A stretch of 64,000 nt of DNA, taken from NCBI GenBank assembly GCA_012932295.1, contig JAAONU010000123.1, positions 5,022,001 through 5,086,000 of the forward strand, given 5' to 3'. Under the pieces are notes generated by a model. That model did no database searches, was not told the DNA's origin, and saw only the letters and a list, made by a program, of their open reading frames with translations. The first letter of the stretch is position 1, and every line of letters begins with the position of its first letter. The stretch is from Cyclina sinensis (taxonomy: Eukaryota > Mollusca > Bivalvia > Venerida > Veneridae). Made by a program: the position numbers and the translations under genes. Below are positions 12,419 to 24,900 of the stretch, piece after piece.

Positions 12419-13849
12419 CAATGTCCTTATGATAGAAGTTGACACAGTTCTGCACATTTGTTCCTAAATGACCTGATAATTGTATCAGAATACAATTTAT
12501 AGCTATCCATTACTAAAATGGTCAGACTGTTAAACTAGTCCATTCACTTGTAAACAGTTATACCTTAGTGTACAGAATTCATTATTTGTATTATTCTCAT
12601 CTATCTCAATGATACAGATTACGGATTTCAATCAAACTTACATTTTTCAAATACAATAGATTAGGACTTTGTCGAAATGTAATGTGGTTTTTTTCTCTCT
12701 TTTTTTTTTGGTTTTGTTTTTCTTGCAGAGGAAACTTATACAAAAGGTCAGACCAGAGCTGAGAAGGATCTGAGAATGCTGTGAATATTTGTCAGTTAAG
12801 ATAAATTGGCCAATGTTTCATCAATCGATTATCATGCCACCATTTTACCTTTGTTTACTTATTTCATTTTAATTAAGATTGAATAAAGGTGAGTTTGGTT
12901 CCATTATGATAACATACAAGGTAAAAAGTCAATCAATCTTCATGTTTATTGAACTAATGAAGGTTACCTCTCGACTATTACCACCAAAGTGACAGAAAAC
13001 TGACTATTGTAAGTGTAATAGGATAACTGAAGGTTTACACTAAGTGTTCATGGAAGAACGGAAACATGATGGTCAAATATTGCTTACCGTATATCAGTTG
13101 CCTGGTACAGATATCACAGAGATATTTGGTTGAAACACTCTAGAAACTAAAAAAAAATTATATTATCTCTGTTAAGAGAACTTACTCATTTGCCATACTA
13201 TTAAGTGTATATTTAATATCAAAATTTATTTTTCCAGTAACTTTAGTACTGGGGAACTTATCTTTAGACCAAGATGTTTGTAGCCTTTTAAAATGAGATT
13301 TTTTCGGGAACAGTGACCAATACAGGACTTGAACAAAAAACTTTCAACTTATTTCATTTCCCAAGGCATTATTCTTATTCTGACAGACGATTAATGACCC
13401 AAGAAGGAATAAAATAATCTTGGTAGACTAAACCGTTGAACAAGAAGACTTCATAAGGCTTCACTGGAATATATTAGAAATGTATAATATTATTTAATAT
13501 ATCTATGGCACCTGGTTTGTAAAAGCTTCAAGAGTTGGAACTCGATAACTTTAGGAGACCACAAGACAATGCTATGGAGCTGTTTTAGTCAAGCAGAATT
13601 AATTTGTTTCACACAAATGCACAGACATTTTATGCATGCAAATTAATGCTTCGACAATACAATGATAAAAATAGTTATACATAAGACATTCATGCAAACA
13701 ATGTCCCTTACTGATTGGGAAGGGAGCTGGTAGGGATGGGAGTAAAGTACCTATTTATTAAAAACAAATAAAGAAAAATAATTTCAGCAGATGGCAGTGG
13801 GGGGGAGGATTGAGGGGTAACTACCCATCCCATTTAAGTTACCGGTAAT
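12419..13849. other. No gene recognised
   Basis: AT-rich non-coding sequence with a T-rich tract near 12690-12720; no repeat structure or coding exon was identified. Confidence 0.4.
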
Positions 13850-14292
13850 AGTTCAGTTCTGGGCTAAGAAGTTTTTTTCTATATAAGTCCAAGCAAAATC
13901 AAGTGACCCCTGGGGTGGGGCTAATTTTGACCCCAGGGACATGGGTACCAAGAATCTGTTTAGGGCCTCTTGATGGTGATCAAGTATTCCAAGTTTGAAG
14001 GAAATACCTTTGACATTTTTCAACAAACGGACATTAACAAAAAAAGTTAACAAAAAAGTTAAGTCGAAAATGGGGCATAACTTTGCAAAAATAAATTTGA
14101 CAGTTATCCGCCCTTTAGAAATGCTGTCAAATTTTAATAGTGACCAAAAATTCTAAATTTGAAGTAAACAGCTTTGATAGTTTTTGAGAAATGAACCTTA
14201 ACAAAAAGGTTAACAAATGCTGATGCCTATGAGAGGGACATGACAACAGCTCCTTTTTTTCTTCAAAAAAATGGAGCTAAAAAGAAAACAAG
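13850..14292 (-). repeat. Dispersed repeat of the 'TAGCTCCACTTTT' family, minus copy
   Basis: Read on the minus strand from 14285 it begins TTTAGCTCCATTTTTTTGAA and continues through tcatgtccctc, gttaacctttttgt, caaagttatgcccc and cttggtacccatgtccctgg. The order of phrases is the same as in the plus-strand copy at 62391-62830. Confidence 0.7.
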
Positions 14293-14939
14293 TTATAGAT
14301 CTAACGACTTAAAATTTGTTCTCATTAAAGACAATTATGTCAATTTAACAAACATTTTTTTTTCTGACATTCTGCTTGTCAAGTTTTCAACAAAGACTCA
14401 TACAATGTACATGCACTTTTACACCAATAAATTATATTGATTCCTTTAACGTTTAGAGCCTAATATTGACTTACCAATAAATTTACCAATTCTCATTAAC
14501 ACTTGAGCTTACAGTGTTTTGATCACTGATTTATATTTGTTAAGTTAAACAGTAACTATTGACAAATATTCACCTACTCTGCTTCACAGCAAATTGGATT
14601 AGGCCAATACCGATTCAAAATCCGACATTGATTTGAGACAATCCTGTAAAGGCAGTCAGTAATTCTGTCATCTCACATTATATTAATTACAACAAATTTG
14701 TTTTTTGAAAACTTAAGTTTTTTACGGCAGAGAAAAAGATTATTCCAATATGAGTTGATCCAAGTGGCTTGTAAAACTTTAAATCTAAGAAAAGAGTTAA
14801 AGATTAGCTAGTTTCACTTACATAAATAGAATGTACTGAAATAACGGGTTATATTTATGTGTTATAACTTTGATGAGCATTCCCATGATTCAAACAGCTC
14901 CAACAGTTTCACTTATACAACAACTAAATGGAAATTAAG
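14293..14939. other. No gene recognised
   Basis: AT-rich sequence without exon-like or repeat-like structure visible by eye. Confidence 0.4.
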
Positions 14940-15545
14940 CTACAGTCAAGTTGGTAGTAACAAGACTTAAGAGGGCAGACCTATGTTTATTATGAACATG
15001 TAAAACGTGACCCCTTGAGCGGAGTAAATAGAGACCCTAGGGACAGATAGAAGTCCACTAGATAATGAATGCTACACACCAAATTTTAAAAGTCTCAAAC
15101 CTGAGGTTTCTGACATGAAGATTTTTCAGAGTTTTCTTTTATAAGTCAATGTTAGCATCTGTTCTCAAGGTCCACTAGACAATTCTTCATACCAATTTCA
15201 TAACTTTGGAACTTGTGGTTTCAAACTAGAAGAATTTTAGAGATTTTTTTCTCTATATTTCTAAGGAAAACATTATGTGCATGACCAGTATGGCAGGGCC
15301 AAAAGTGACCCAAGAATCATAATTTAAATAAAATTAATAGAAGTCTGCTAGATAATGCTACATACCAAATTTCAGACTTCAGGGCCTATAAAGTAATTTT
15401 AGACAAGACATTTTTTTTAAAGTTTTTTATTCTTGCTGGCATAGCAACCAGAGTTCTGCATGGAATGGAATTTTTTTTTAACAGCGTCAGTAAAACTTCA
15501 TGCAAGGAACATTCCTTTAAAGTTTTGTCAACTTTCACCTTGTGG
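14940..15545 (-). repeat. Minus-oriented fragment of the GCTCACC tandem-unit family
   Basis: Repeated phrases about gtccactagacaatg, cataccaaattt and gaagatttttcag are reverse complements of the tandem units in the elements at 48811-50464 and 50714-52184. Element ends are not preserved. Confidence 0.6.
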
Positions 15546-15550
15546 TTTAA

Positions 15551-15980
15551 AGGGGCTGTGCTCCAGCCGACAAAAAAAGAAAGTTTTCTTGTATTATAAA
15601 TTTCTTGTATTTATGACTAATGCTTAAAAACTAACTTACTGACAAAAAATAAGTCAGATAATCACATTATAAATTGATTTTTTTTCCTTTCATGGTGCTA
15701 TACCGTAACACGACGGTAGAACTATATCGTATAAGATTTAAAGTAAATAGTAGTTATTTCAGTTGCAGTGACAGTGGTGACAGTAAAGGCATAGGAAAAA
15801 TTTTGTTAACATGAGGGTCCGGTGTTCAAATCAAGCTGAAGCGAATATATTTTTTTTGGTTCTATTTTGACTTTTATAATCAGTTTTGAAGTAAAATATC
15901 ATGTTGTTATAACCTCATGGCATCTAGATATTTAATTTATGTAAAAAATATTTTTATATCAAATCTGGATTACAGTCCCT
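15551..15980 (+). mobile_element. TTAA-flanked MITE, related subfamily (430 bp)
   Basis: The ends AGGGGCTGTGCTCCAG and, reversed, AGGGACTGTAATCCAGA form an imperfect terminal inverted repeat. TTAA lies on both sides (15547-15550, 15981-15984). A B-box-like GGTGTTCAAATC at about 15822 occupies the same relative position as the B box of the 445-bp elements, although the rest of the sequence differs. Confidence 0.7.
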
Positions 15981-15984
15981 TTAA

Positions 15985-16900
15985 GAAGAGATGCTGTTTA
16001 AAGTACAAAGTTGATGGAGCATGATGCATGATCCATGATGAACACTGTCACAGAGTGATCACAAAAGCTCACCATGAGAATATGCTCAGATAAGCTAAAA
16101 AAACATTTGTTGAACAGGTATAAAACAAAGTATTAAACTTAAACAATCCAGTCAACAGTGTAATTCTATGTTATGTCAGTAGCAGCTCAAGGGAGGTTAT
16201 CCTAAATTAAAAACAACAGCGCTGCAGAGGGGCACTTTAAGGGGCATACATGTATTAATAGATCTTAAGTTTGAACTGGATAGGGTATTATTATATAATA
16301 GGTAGGTGTTAGGAAAACATTAAGAAACTATAAATAGCATGGATGCTGAATGAAATCATTTTTTGTGGAGTGCTAGTACATACGCGTTCACCTGCACCCC
16401 CCACCCCCCCCCCATACACACAAAAGCACAAAAAAGAAATGAATTTTTTTTTTCATGGGGTGGGTGGTTCTGTGCACGGAGTGGGAAGTACCTACCATTC
16501 CTTCCAGGCTTTATGCCTTCCCATACAAAGTTTTTTGTCTTACATAAATCTATGCAAAACCAAGTGACCCATGCAGTGGGGCTATTTTTGACCCCAGTGA
16601 CATAATATGAATAATCTTGGTACAGGTACAAAATGCATGTATTCTACTGGAGAGGATGCCTCACATCAAATTACAAAGCTCTTTGTCAAGCAGTGTGTCA
16701 AGGTTTAGGAACAGAAGGTTTTTAAAGTTTTTCATATATAAGTGTATATAAAATCAAGTTATGCTTGGGGCAGGGCCAATACTGATCCTAGGGTCATGAT
16801 TTGAACCAACGTAGAGGTCCACTAGACAATGCTACACATCAATTATCTAAACTCTAAGCCTTACGGTTTAGGAGTAATCAGCTACATTAGTTTTTGCATG
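15985..16900 (-). repeat. Partly repetitive stretch; minus-oriented GCTCACC-family fragment at about 16480-16900
   Basis: From about 16480 the reverse complement shows the ggtcacttggttttgc and actagacaatgctacac phrases of the tandem-unit family. A C-rich tract lies at 16393-16411. The part before 16480 shows no recognisable gene or repeat. Confidence 0.5.
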
Positions 16901-17529
16901 AAGCCGCTGCTGACGATGAACCAGTGATCACAATTGCTGTACTTTTTTCTTAAAAAACAGAAGAGCTAATAATACGAGAAGCGATTTGAACTTTGAAAAT
17001 GAAATGCATGTCTGGGGTTGCTTTACTTTACATATAATAAACTCTTATTATAATTAAAATAAAAATTCTTTCAGTATAAACTTTGAATAAATAACTAAAG
17101 GGATGAATAATTAATAAATGAAAGAAAGAATAAACAAAATATCACCAAACGATTTAAATCAAAGGGCAATAACTCTGGTCTGAATATGCCAATGCTGACA
17201 TTTTATGAACTGCAGAGGTATTGTACTAGAAAAATGTGACACACCATACATCAACCATTTTTCTACAATTCTTTGCAATATGTCTTATCTGACTTAGCAA
17301 CTGTTAACAAACAATAAACTTAAGTGGTACATGTATACTAAGTATTGCAGGTCAAAGGGCAAAAGCACTATGGACATAAATAATTTCAAATAATGCTTCA
17401 ATGATTTTAGGACTAAATCTTATTCTGAACAAAACTGACAATAAAGAGATGTACAACTACATCAGGGCCATAATTGAGGCCCTGACTACATATAGCAGAA
17501 AAGTCACATTAATATGATACACAGTTATA

Positions 17530-17860
17530 CAGCAGGATTCTTTAAATCATTAAATCAGATTCTTTAACTAAATTATTGTCTCATTTTTGGTTACAGAAAC
17601 ACATCATGATAGTTCACAGACTTTTTATTGATAAAAAATGTACCCTGTTAGTCATGGGGCAGCGGTTTACATGTAGCTTGCAGCCCTTAATTTTACTGAT
17701 CAAAAAGGCATGGGTTTAAATCCTGTTGAAATCAAATTCTTTTTTCTTCAGTTTTCATGATTTATGGAAGCATAAAATCATGTTTTTTCCATAATAAATT
17801 TAACTTCTCTTAACTTTAAAGAAAAACATTTTTAAGCTATATTCTGTGAATCAGTTGCTT
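17530..17860 (+). mobile_element. Degenerate relative of the 445-bp TTAA MITE
   Basis: The core phrases of the 445-bp element recur in order: accctgttagtcatggggca, attttactgatcaaaaaggc, catgggtttaaatcctg (decayed B box), ttttcatgatttatggaagc, and a right end tctgtgaatcagttgctt. The left terminal repeat is lost. Confidence 0.7.
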
Positions 17861-18160
17861 CCACAAATAATATTCAGTGCAAAATATGTAAACTTTATGC
17901 AAAACTTATGGTCAGTTCTGAGGATTCCTGCAAACTTTTTTTCAAATAAATCAAACAGCTGCTGATAATTAAGATAGATAAACATGTTAGCATTCATGTG
18001 AAAAAAATAAAACAAAAAAAACATCAAAGGCCTATCATTTAACTAAATTGGGCCAATTTCATTTAAATTTTAATTTAAAAGAAATTTTCAGATAAATACT
18101 GATGTAGGCAAAGTTTCTATTATGCATTATTTTCCTTACATCTAACATAACCTGTAGTCA
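17861..18160. other. No gene recognised
   Basis: AT-rich spacer between two MITEs. Confidence 0.4.
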
Positions 18161-18987
18161 GACTATTCTCCCCCTTACCAGTTCCTCTCCTGACGTTTCC
18201 TCCCTGACTGTTCTCCGCCTATTTTGGGAGAGAACTGTCTGCATATGTGCAGAGAGTTCCTCCCCATTTTTATTTTTATTAATACATTATTATTTTCATT
18301 ATATGTAAATCAAAATTAATACACAAATTTGAGTTTCCTTTACATTCATTTTATTAGAAATCTATAAATACTTCATTAATTCTTTACTCCAAGCATTTAC
18401 TCAAAGTCATTTTTTAGATTGACAAATATCTAAGTTCATAGAAGAAAAAAATCTAAAAGAGGTGTTTTTTCTCTTTATTTTGGGATTATATATTGTTTCA
18501 TGTTAATGACTTTATATGTTCTTTAATCGATCTGAATAAAAAAGAAAATGTGATTGCATACCAGTTGTGGCTTATTTATTTTCCAGAACATACCTTTTAC
18601 CACCTTATTGGCTATTTTACAAATGAATGAATATCACTAGACCTTAATGATAATTACAGGTATACATGTATATCAGTCACCACCCCATAACCTTTATCTC
18701 TCACAATGAAGGTGTTGATAGTATTAAAATACCTGAAAAGGTGTTACATTGTATAAAACCTTTCAAGATAAACATACCAATTTGCACTTAATACCAGTCA
18801 CATTCATTTAAATAATCATTAAGAAATATGTGATCATTATTGATCTTGTCAAAACTAAAATAGTAACTTATAAAAAAAATGGGGGAAAACTGTCTGCATA
18901 TTTCAAATTTGGGGGAGAACTGTCAGGGGAGGAAATGGTTTTGGGGAGAACCGACAGGTGGAGGAACTGGTAAGGGGGAGAATAGTC
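18161..18987. mobile_element. TIR-flanked MITE, 827 bp
   Basis: The left end GACTATTCTCCCCCTTACCA and the reverse complement of the right end are identical over 20 bp and continue into CAGTTCCTC. The ends are rich in CTCCCC motifs (upstream arm to about 18270, downstream arm from about 18880). The centre is AT-rich and non-coding. The target duplication is unclear, so the superfamily is not assigned. Confidence 0.75.
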
Positions 18988-19204
18988 ATTCAACATAACC
19001 ATATCATTGGAGACTGAAACAATCTGGTAGATAATGATATCTTTTACACCTGTAATCTACTTTGATATTACAATGTTACTATTATGTCATCTATCAATGA
19101 TAGCCCAAAACCCTATGTATCTCTTTCTATATGTGTTTACAGCCTTGATTATTGAGAATAATCTGAATTAATTGTAACTGTCCTATCGTCATAATGAAAA
19201 AGGT

Positions 19205-19312
19205 CTGACAGACATTTCACCACAAGACTTTTCCTCCAGAGAGTTTTCACTCCCATTATGGGGGAGGAATTTCTGGAGGAAATGTCTTGGGAGTAAACGT
19301 TTCACCCTAAAG
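19205..19312. repeat. Short inverted-repeat element
   Basis: Two arms carrying CAAGACTTTTCCTCCAGA and the reverse complement of TCTGGAGGAAATGTCTTG face each other around about 40 bp. They are flanked by facing copies of gtgaaa-containing sequence. A small foldback or MITE remnant is likely. Confidence 0.55.
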
Positions 19313-19589
19313 ATACAATAACGTTATTGTATTAATTATATAGTAATAAGTATATGAGTAAAATGTTCAAAACCCCTATGCCCAGCAAACTAACACATTA
19401 TGACTGCTCCGAGACTGAATACTGTATCAATATGAACAGCATTCTTACTGCCAGTGAGAGAAGTCGAAACTAATATCATGAATACTACCGTAGATTACAC
19501 GACAAAAACAATCCATTTTATCAACGTGTATCACTTTTTCAAAGCAAGAAAATAACACTCACTAAATCCGATACACGACAGTCTTCAAT

Positions 19590-19690
19590 TAATTGCTGTT
19601 ATCAATGTCACGTGATGTAAACTATTCTTTAGACAGGAAGTGACAGGTGCTCGCATGGTTCCCGGCACCGCCAGAAAAACTCATTTTCAA
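19590..19690 (+). promoter_or_regulatory. Inferred LTA4H promoter: E-box and ETS-like site
   Basis: A perfect palindromic E-box TCACGTGA lies at 19608-19615 and an ETS-like CAGGAAGTGA at 19634-19643. They are followed by a locally CpG-richer stretch (cccggcaccgcc). This lies just upstream of the inferred non-coding exon 1. The pairing is typical of TATA-less housekeeping promoters. It also lies upstream of the minus-strand TRPV-like gene, so bidirectional use is possible. Inference only; no transcript data. Confidence 0.4.
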
Positions 19691-19770
19691 TTTCATTACA
19701 TGAAATATCATTCAAGCGAAAGTATCGTTCAGCAGAACTGTTGAAAGTTGTCAGAACCTGACTAATAAAG
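19645..19770 (+). other. Inferred non-coding exon 1 of LTA4H
   Basis: The stretch ends in a good donor (AAAG|GTAACA, GT at 19771). The first coding exon begins with a real acceptor 10 bases before its start codon, which implies an upstream untranslated exon. The left boundary is a guess. Confidence 0.35.
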
Positions 19771-20612
19771 GTAACATCTCCTGAAGAACATTTGAATATA
19801 TTCTTTATAACTCTTAGTGTGCCGATAACGTTTTACTGAACACTGCACTTTAGAAAGCCAAATCCAGAAAAATGAGCTGAAAGAAAAAAAACTAGAAAGT
19901 AAGAAAAAGCTTCCTGGTAGATTTCTAAGAAAAAAAGCTGTTTGCTAATGAGCAGTGTTTATAGTTATTTATTCATTTAGTTCAGTGTTAAGCATTAGAG
20001 AATACCTTACAGAAACTTCCTACAACATTTTTCTTCAGTGCAAGACATAGAAAAAACTTCAGACTCTGAGTAATACATTCCTGTGAGCATAAACGGTCCA
20101 GAGGTCACCTGCAAGGTATGCTCATAATGGCTACCACTATACAAGCAGTGTAACAAACATGATTAAGGAATTAAAATGGTCAGCACTACAGCAAAGATGA
20201 AACCAAGCCAACCTATACAAAATAAAGAACAAACAGGTCAATGTCGATCAAAGTCACCTTATAGACACAAGAAACAACAAATTTCTCATCCCACAATCAA
20301 AAACACAACATCACATGAACTCATTCTTCCCCAGGACTATATGACTCTGGAACAGATTACCGACTAGAATTAAGGCTGCCCCAACTGTCAGCTTTTATCA
20401 GTGGAGTTAACAAGTTTTATGGATTTGAAATGTTCACAATAAATGTTTAAGTAAAATCTTTAGTATAATCTTGCTTTCTTTGTTATTATCTATTATAATC
20501 TTAATGTTCCTGACACGCGCCTGCCTAGTATGATGAATAATGTATAAAAATAGCACAGTGTGACAATACCACATGATCGTGACATAACTAAAGGCATCAA
20601 AACCAAAATACC

Positions 20613-20753
20613 AGCTTTCCACTGAATATAGGATCTTTATCAGCAGCTGAGCATTTTTTTAAGGATTTGGATTTTTTTTGTATGCAAGGTTTCATACAGT
20701 TTTTGATAAAAGAGCTCAGCTGCGGATGGAGATCCTATATTTAGTGAAAAGCT
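20613..20753. repeat. Hairpin element with ~43-bp arms
   Basis: The left arm contains ACTGAATATAGGATCT and CAGCAGCTGAGC. The right arm contains GCTCAGCTGCGGATGG and AGATCCTATATTTAGT. They are inverted copies with few mismatches around a ~55-bp T-rich loop. A MITE-like remnant is likely. Confidence 0.7.
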
Positions 20754-20914
20754 TATATTTTTCTCCTTAGACTGACACATGTCCCATTAAAATCGATAAA
20801 GAAATGAAATAGTTACGGATAATTGTCTGTTTTCAAGCGGAGCCAATGTTTATAGTTTTGTCTTGGTTTCGATGCCTTCAGTGACATCACAGTCGTGGTA
20901 TTGCTACACTGTAG

Positions 20915-20948
20915 CAGGGTCTTTCAAATAGAATTTTGAAAGACCCTG
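20915..20948. repeat. Perfect 14-bp hairpin
   Basis: CAGGGTCTTTCAAA, a TAGAAT loop, then the exact reverse complement. Perhaps the tip of a decayed inverted-repeat element. Confidence 0.7.
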
Positions 20949-21787
20949 ACTGTATCAATGACTCTGAATCACTGTGCTACATAGAACATTAGATGGAAAG
21001 TAGTAAAAGTATAGAAAATAAAAAACAACTTTCTCTCATACCATGGTTTAAATTAGGTGATTTTTTATTATAATAACCTCACAGTCTTAAAGATAAAAAC
21101 AACCAAAAAACAATAAGTTTTGGACACTTAAAAGGCATTAATCATTAATGATTTTATTTGTAATTATGCAAACTATAATACCTCCAAAGTGGGTCTATTT
21201 TTGTAGTACAAAAACAGCCTGAAATTTGTGTGTGTGCAAAGTTGTTTGCAAAAAAAAAAAAAAATCAAAATCTTGCTTTTAAATCACATGTATTGTTTAT
21301 TCATAGATTATTGAAACACTTCAACAGGCAAGAAAAAATAATGGATATTATTTGCACATTTTGCAAAGGCCTATTGAGCATAAAGATAAAGATTTCGAAG
21401 AAACTAAAATGAAAATAGTTGTGAATACAAATATATACATGTATCTATTTCAATAACATGGATAAAAGACCTAACAAAGTACAGATCGGAAGAAGATTTT
21501 CATGCAGCAAGTTGATATTTTTCTAAACTACTGGATTATCATTTAAAATTGTAAGTGGAAATCATTGCACTAAATTTATTATTACTTACTATTTCTTTGC
21601 TGAAAAAAAAAAAAAAAAAAGAAGACTGGCTTTGATTTCAGATCCTTTCAGATGTTTTTTTTTAATTTTTATGTTTCGTTACAAATCTTGATCAGTGATT
21701 TGATTACAATTTACAAAATTGGACAATTCTTCAACCCTTTTCTATAATTTTATAGTTTATTGCAACTGATTATCATGTTTATTTCAG

Positions 21788-21959
21788 TAGCAACAGAATG
21801 GCAGCTCTAAGTGATACAGATCCCACCTCATTTTCAAATCCGGACAAAGTGATTGTTACACACATTGACCTTGACCTTGAAATTGATTTTGCCAGACACG
21901 TACTGACGGGATGTGTACACCTGTCTCTAGAGAAGGTTGACTTGAACACCGACACTGTG
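21788..21959 (+). CDS. LTA4H: LTA4H exon 2: start codon, residues 1-54
   Basis: Acceptor TTTCAG at 21782-21787, ten bases of 5' UTR, ATG at 21798 in a good context (cagaATGG), donor GTAAGA after 21959 (phase 0). It encodes the start of the N-terminal beta domain ([17 protein letters not shown]), which aligns to the first strands of human LTA4H. Confidence 0.95.
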
Positions 21960-24900
21960 GTAAGAATGAAAAAAGATATTTGTGCATTTAGAAGCCTTCA
22001 GTAGATTTTTAAAACAATTTTAGTTTGAATGTGAGTTTATACATGTACAGCCCGTAATCATTTCTTTTCTGTGGATATCCAAACTAGGCAACAGTTTTGC
22101 TACCCAACAACTGTTACTATCTGTCTGCTGTGCATTATCCATAAAAATTCAAATATTGCTTCATTCACTTCATGTATTTTAATTTTCTACTTCAGAAAAT
22201 TTCTTCAATATAACCGTGTTCATTTCTATGTTAATCTGTTTATTTCAAGAAGAAATGACATTTTCTTTAATTTCGAGACATTTTACAACAGTAATTACAA
22301 TTTATGCCATGTTACTTTGGGAAAACCCAAAGAGTTTTTATTAGCTTGACTTTTTCGAAGAAAAAAAGAGCTGTTGCTACAGTCATGGTGTCGTCATGAT
22401 TGCAGTTCCGGTCCGAAAACTTTAACATTGATCATAACCTTTTTTATTTCTTAATGGATTGTCTTCATACTTGGACACAATAACCCTTTGGACAAGACCT
22501 TCAAGTAGACTGGACTGAACTTGACCATGGCTCATAAATGACCTTCACCTTCAAGATGAAATTATTAATTTTGCTAAAATTGTCCATAACTTTGTTATTT
22601 ATGTTTGGATTTGAATCATACTTGGACAAAACAACACTTATGACAAAGCCTACATGCTAAATTATTCAAGTTTTACCTTAACCTTAAAATGACCATGCCC
22701 GTAAAGGTCAAATTATTGAATTTTGCTTAAATTATAATAACTTTATCAATTTACAGATTTGATTCATGCTTGGACAAAACAACGCTTATGACAAAACTGA
22801 CAGGTTGAATAATTCAAGTATGACCTTGACCTTAAAATGACTTTGACCTTCAAGGTCAAGTTATTTTATTTGGATTTGATTCATACTTGGACAGAAGACA
22901 CTAAACCTACATGTTAAATTATTCAAGTATGACTTTGACCTTAAAATGACCTTCACTATCAAGGGAAAATTAATGAATTTTGCTAAAATAGCCAAATTTT
23001 TGTTATTTATGGATGGATTTGATTTATATTGGGACAAAACAACACTGTGGATAAAACAAACGTGATGAACAATTCAAGTATTACCTTGACCTTTAAATGA
23101 CCTTGACATTGCTTAACTTTACTATATCTTTGTTATTGATGGATGTCGTGTTTTCATGCTTGGACATAACTACCTTTTAGACAATACCTCCAAAGAAGAT
23201 TAAACTAAACTTGCCCCTGACGTTTTAGGTCAAATTTCTGAATGTTTATAAAATTGGCCATAACTATGTTATTTATGGATAAATTTGATAATTATAGTTC
23301 CAAATGATGTTTCATTTGAAATCCCTTCACCACAATATGCTTCCTCTGATGAGTTTGCCTTTGGAAGCAGGAAAAGGTCAAGTGTGACCTGACCCCTGGT
23401 TGCGGTTGCTCGTTTTTATTTAAGTAACTGCCTTTGTTTCCAAGATTTGTGGAATATGTGAACTGGAAAAGCACAGAAACTAGCCATATCTGCAGATTTC
23501 ATTAGAGTTCAAAAACATAAGCAAAGTTGCTTTAGAGACTGCTTTTGGCCATGAACATTCATGTAGAAAAGTTGGCCGTTCTTAACAGATGATGGAGTCT
23601 TGTATTGTTCCATTCCAGTAGTTAGGTAAACTGCCCACTTGGTATGACCCTGACTGTTTAGGGGGCTTTAAACTCCAGCTAAACCAAGAGTCACACAAAT
23701 ACTGTCTGTCAGCAGAACACTTGATTGTCTGTTTTTATAAAGGCTCTGGTTGTAATATACTTCATTGGTCTTGTGTAGAATTTGGCATAAAAAGTATTTT
23801 ATTTTCCAGATTCTAGATACTCATGATTTGACAATAAAAGGTGTGGTAGATAAGCAGACAGGACAACAGCTAAACTACAGTTTAGGGGATAAAGTTTCAG
23901 TTTTCGGATCTAAACTTGAGATCAAACTTCCAACATCGTCTGAGAAAAGGTATCTTTATTCATTAGTTAAAAAACAGGGTAACGGGCCCGGCTAGCTCAA
24001 TCGGTAGAGCATTGGATTGTCAATCTTGACAATCCTGCTTCAGTCCCCATCAGGGCTGGCAAAATTTCTCCTCGATAATTGATCTCAGACAATGCATCTA
24101 AAGGTCGTTTGTCCCTCACCTCTGAAGCAAGTGAGGTAGTAGTCAGTCACTTGCAAAGAAATTGGTTAGTAAACTGGTTGGATACCCAGGAACACTGGTT
24201 AGGTGGACCGACTGCCAGGATATGACTTAAGCTGTTAAACTGGCATTAAAGCCCAATAAAACCAAACAAAACAAAAAAAAAACAGGGCAAGCTTTACAAT
24301 GTTCAACTTGAAAGATGAACAAAAACACACAGAGTGGGATATTTCATTGAATGTAACATGCATAAGATAGTGAAATACATTATTTCTATAGTCATTGAAA
24401 AGAATGAATTGATAGCTGCTTCTGTTAGGTGAAATGTTTGCTGGTGTTGATCAAAGTTTATTTTTTATCCAAGTTGTCAGATCACTGTACAATATGAGAC
24501 ATCACCAGAATGTAGTGCCCTGCAGTGGCTACGACCAGAGCAGACAGCAGGGCAAAGACAGCCATATTTGTTCAGCCAGTGTCAGGTATGAACATTGTAA
24601 ACTCACATACATTGCCATCTTTTTTAGTATTTTTAAAAATATGCTGTTAAGAAAACCTTTTTGTTGTAGCTTCAGTGTCAAAAGTCACTGTCAGCATAAC
24701 CTGAAAATGGTACAATATTTATTTTAGAAAGATTGACAAAAGTCTGAACTTTGTTGTATTTTGTTAAACTGTCAAAAGGCAAAAAAAGATGAGAGATTGT
24801 GAAAGTAAACATTCTTTGATGTGCTCATATTTTTGCAGGCTATACACTGTAGGAGTATTATTCCATGTCAAGACACACCATACGTGAAATGCACATACAC

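Larger units (their letters stand above)
19771..21787. other. LTA4H intron 1 (inferred)
   Basis: AT-rich, with two hairpin elements (20613-20753 and 20915-20948) and homopolymer A/T runs. No coding exon was recognised. Confidence 0.4.

Noticed and set aside
11745..12457. Several overlapping 65-148-codon ORFs on the minus strand
   Set aside because: They are in different frames over a 22-bp minisatellite that lacks stops; the peptides are periodic and have no gene-like start or splice context.
22071..22349. 92-codon ORF after exon 2
   Set aside because: It is AT-rich intron sequence, ends at the start of a repeat, and does not align to LTA4H.
23984..24056. Functional tRNA gene
   Set aside because: The tRNA-like head continues into a SINE body with Meta-type tail and A-rich end flanked by a duplication; the B box is degenerate.
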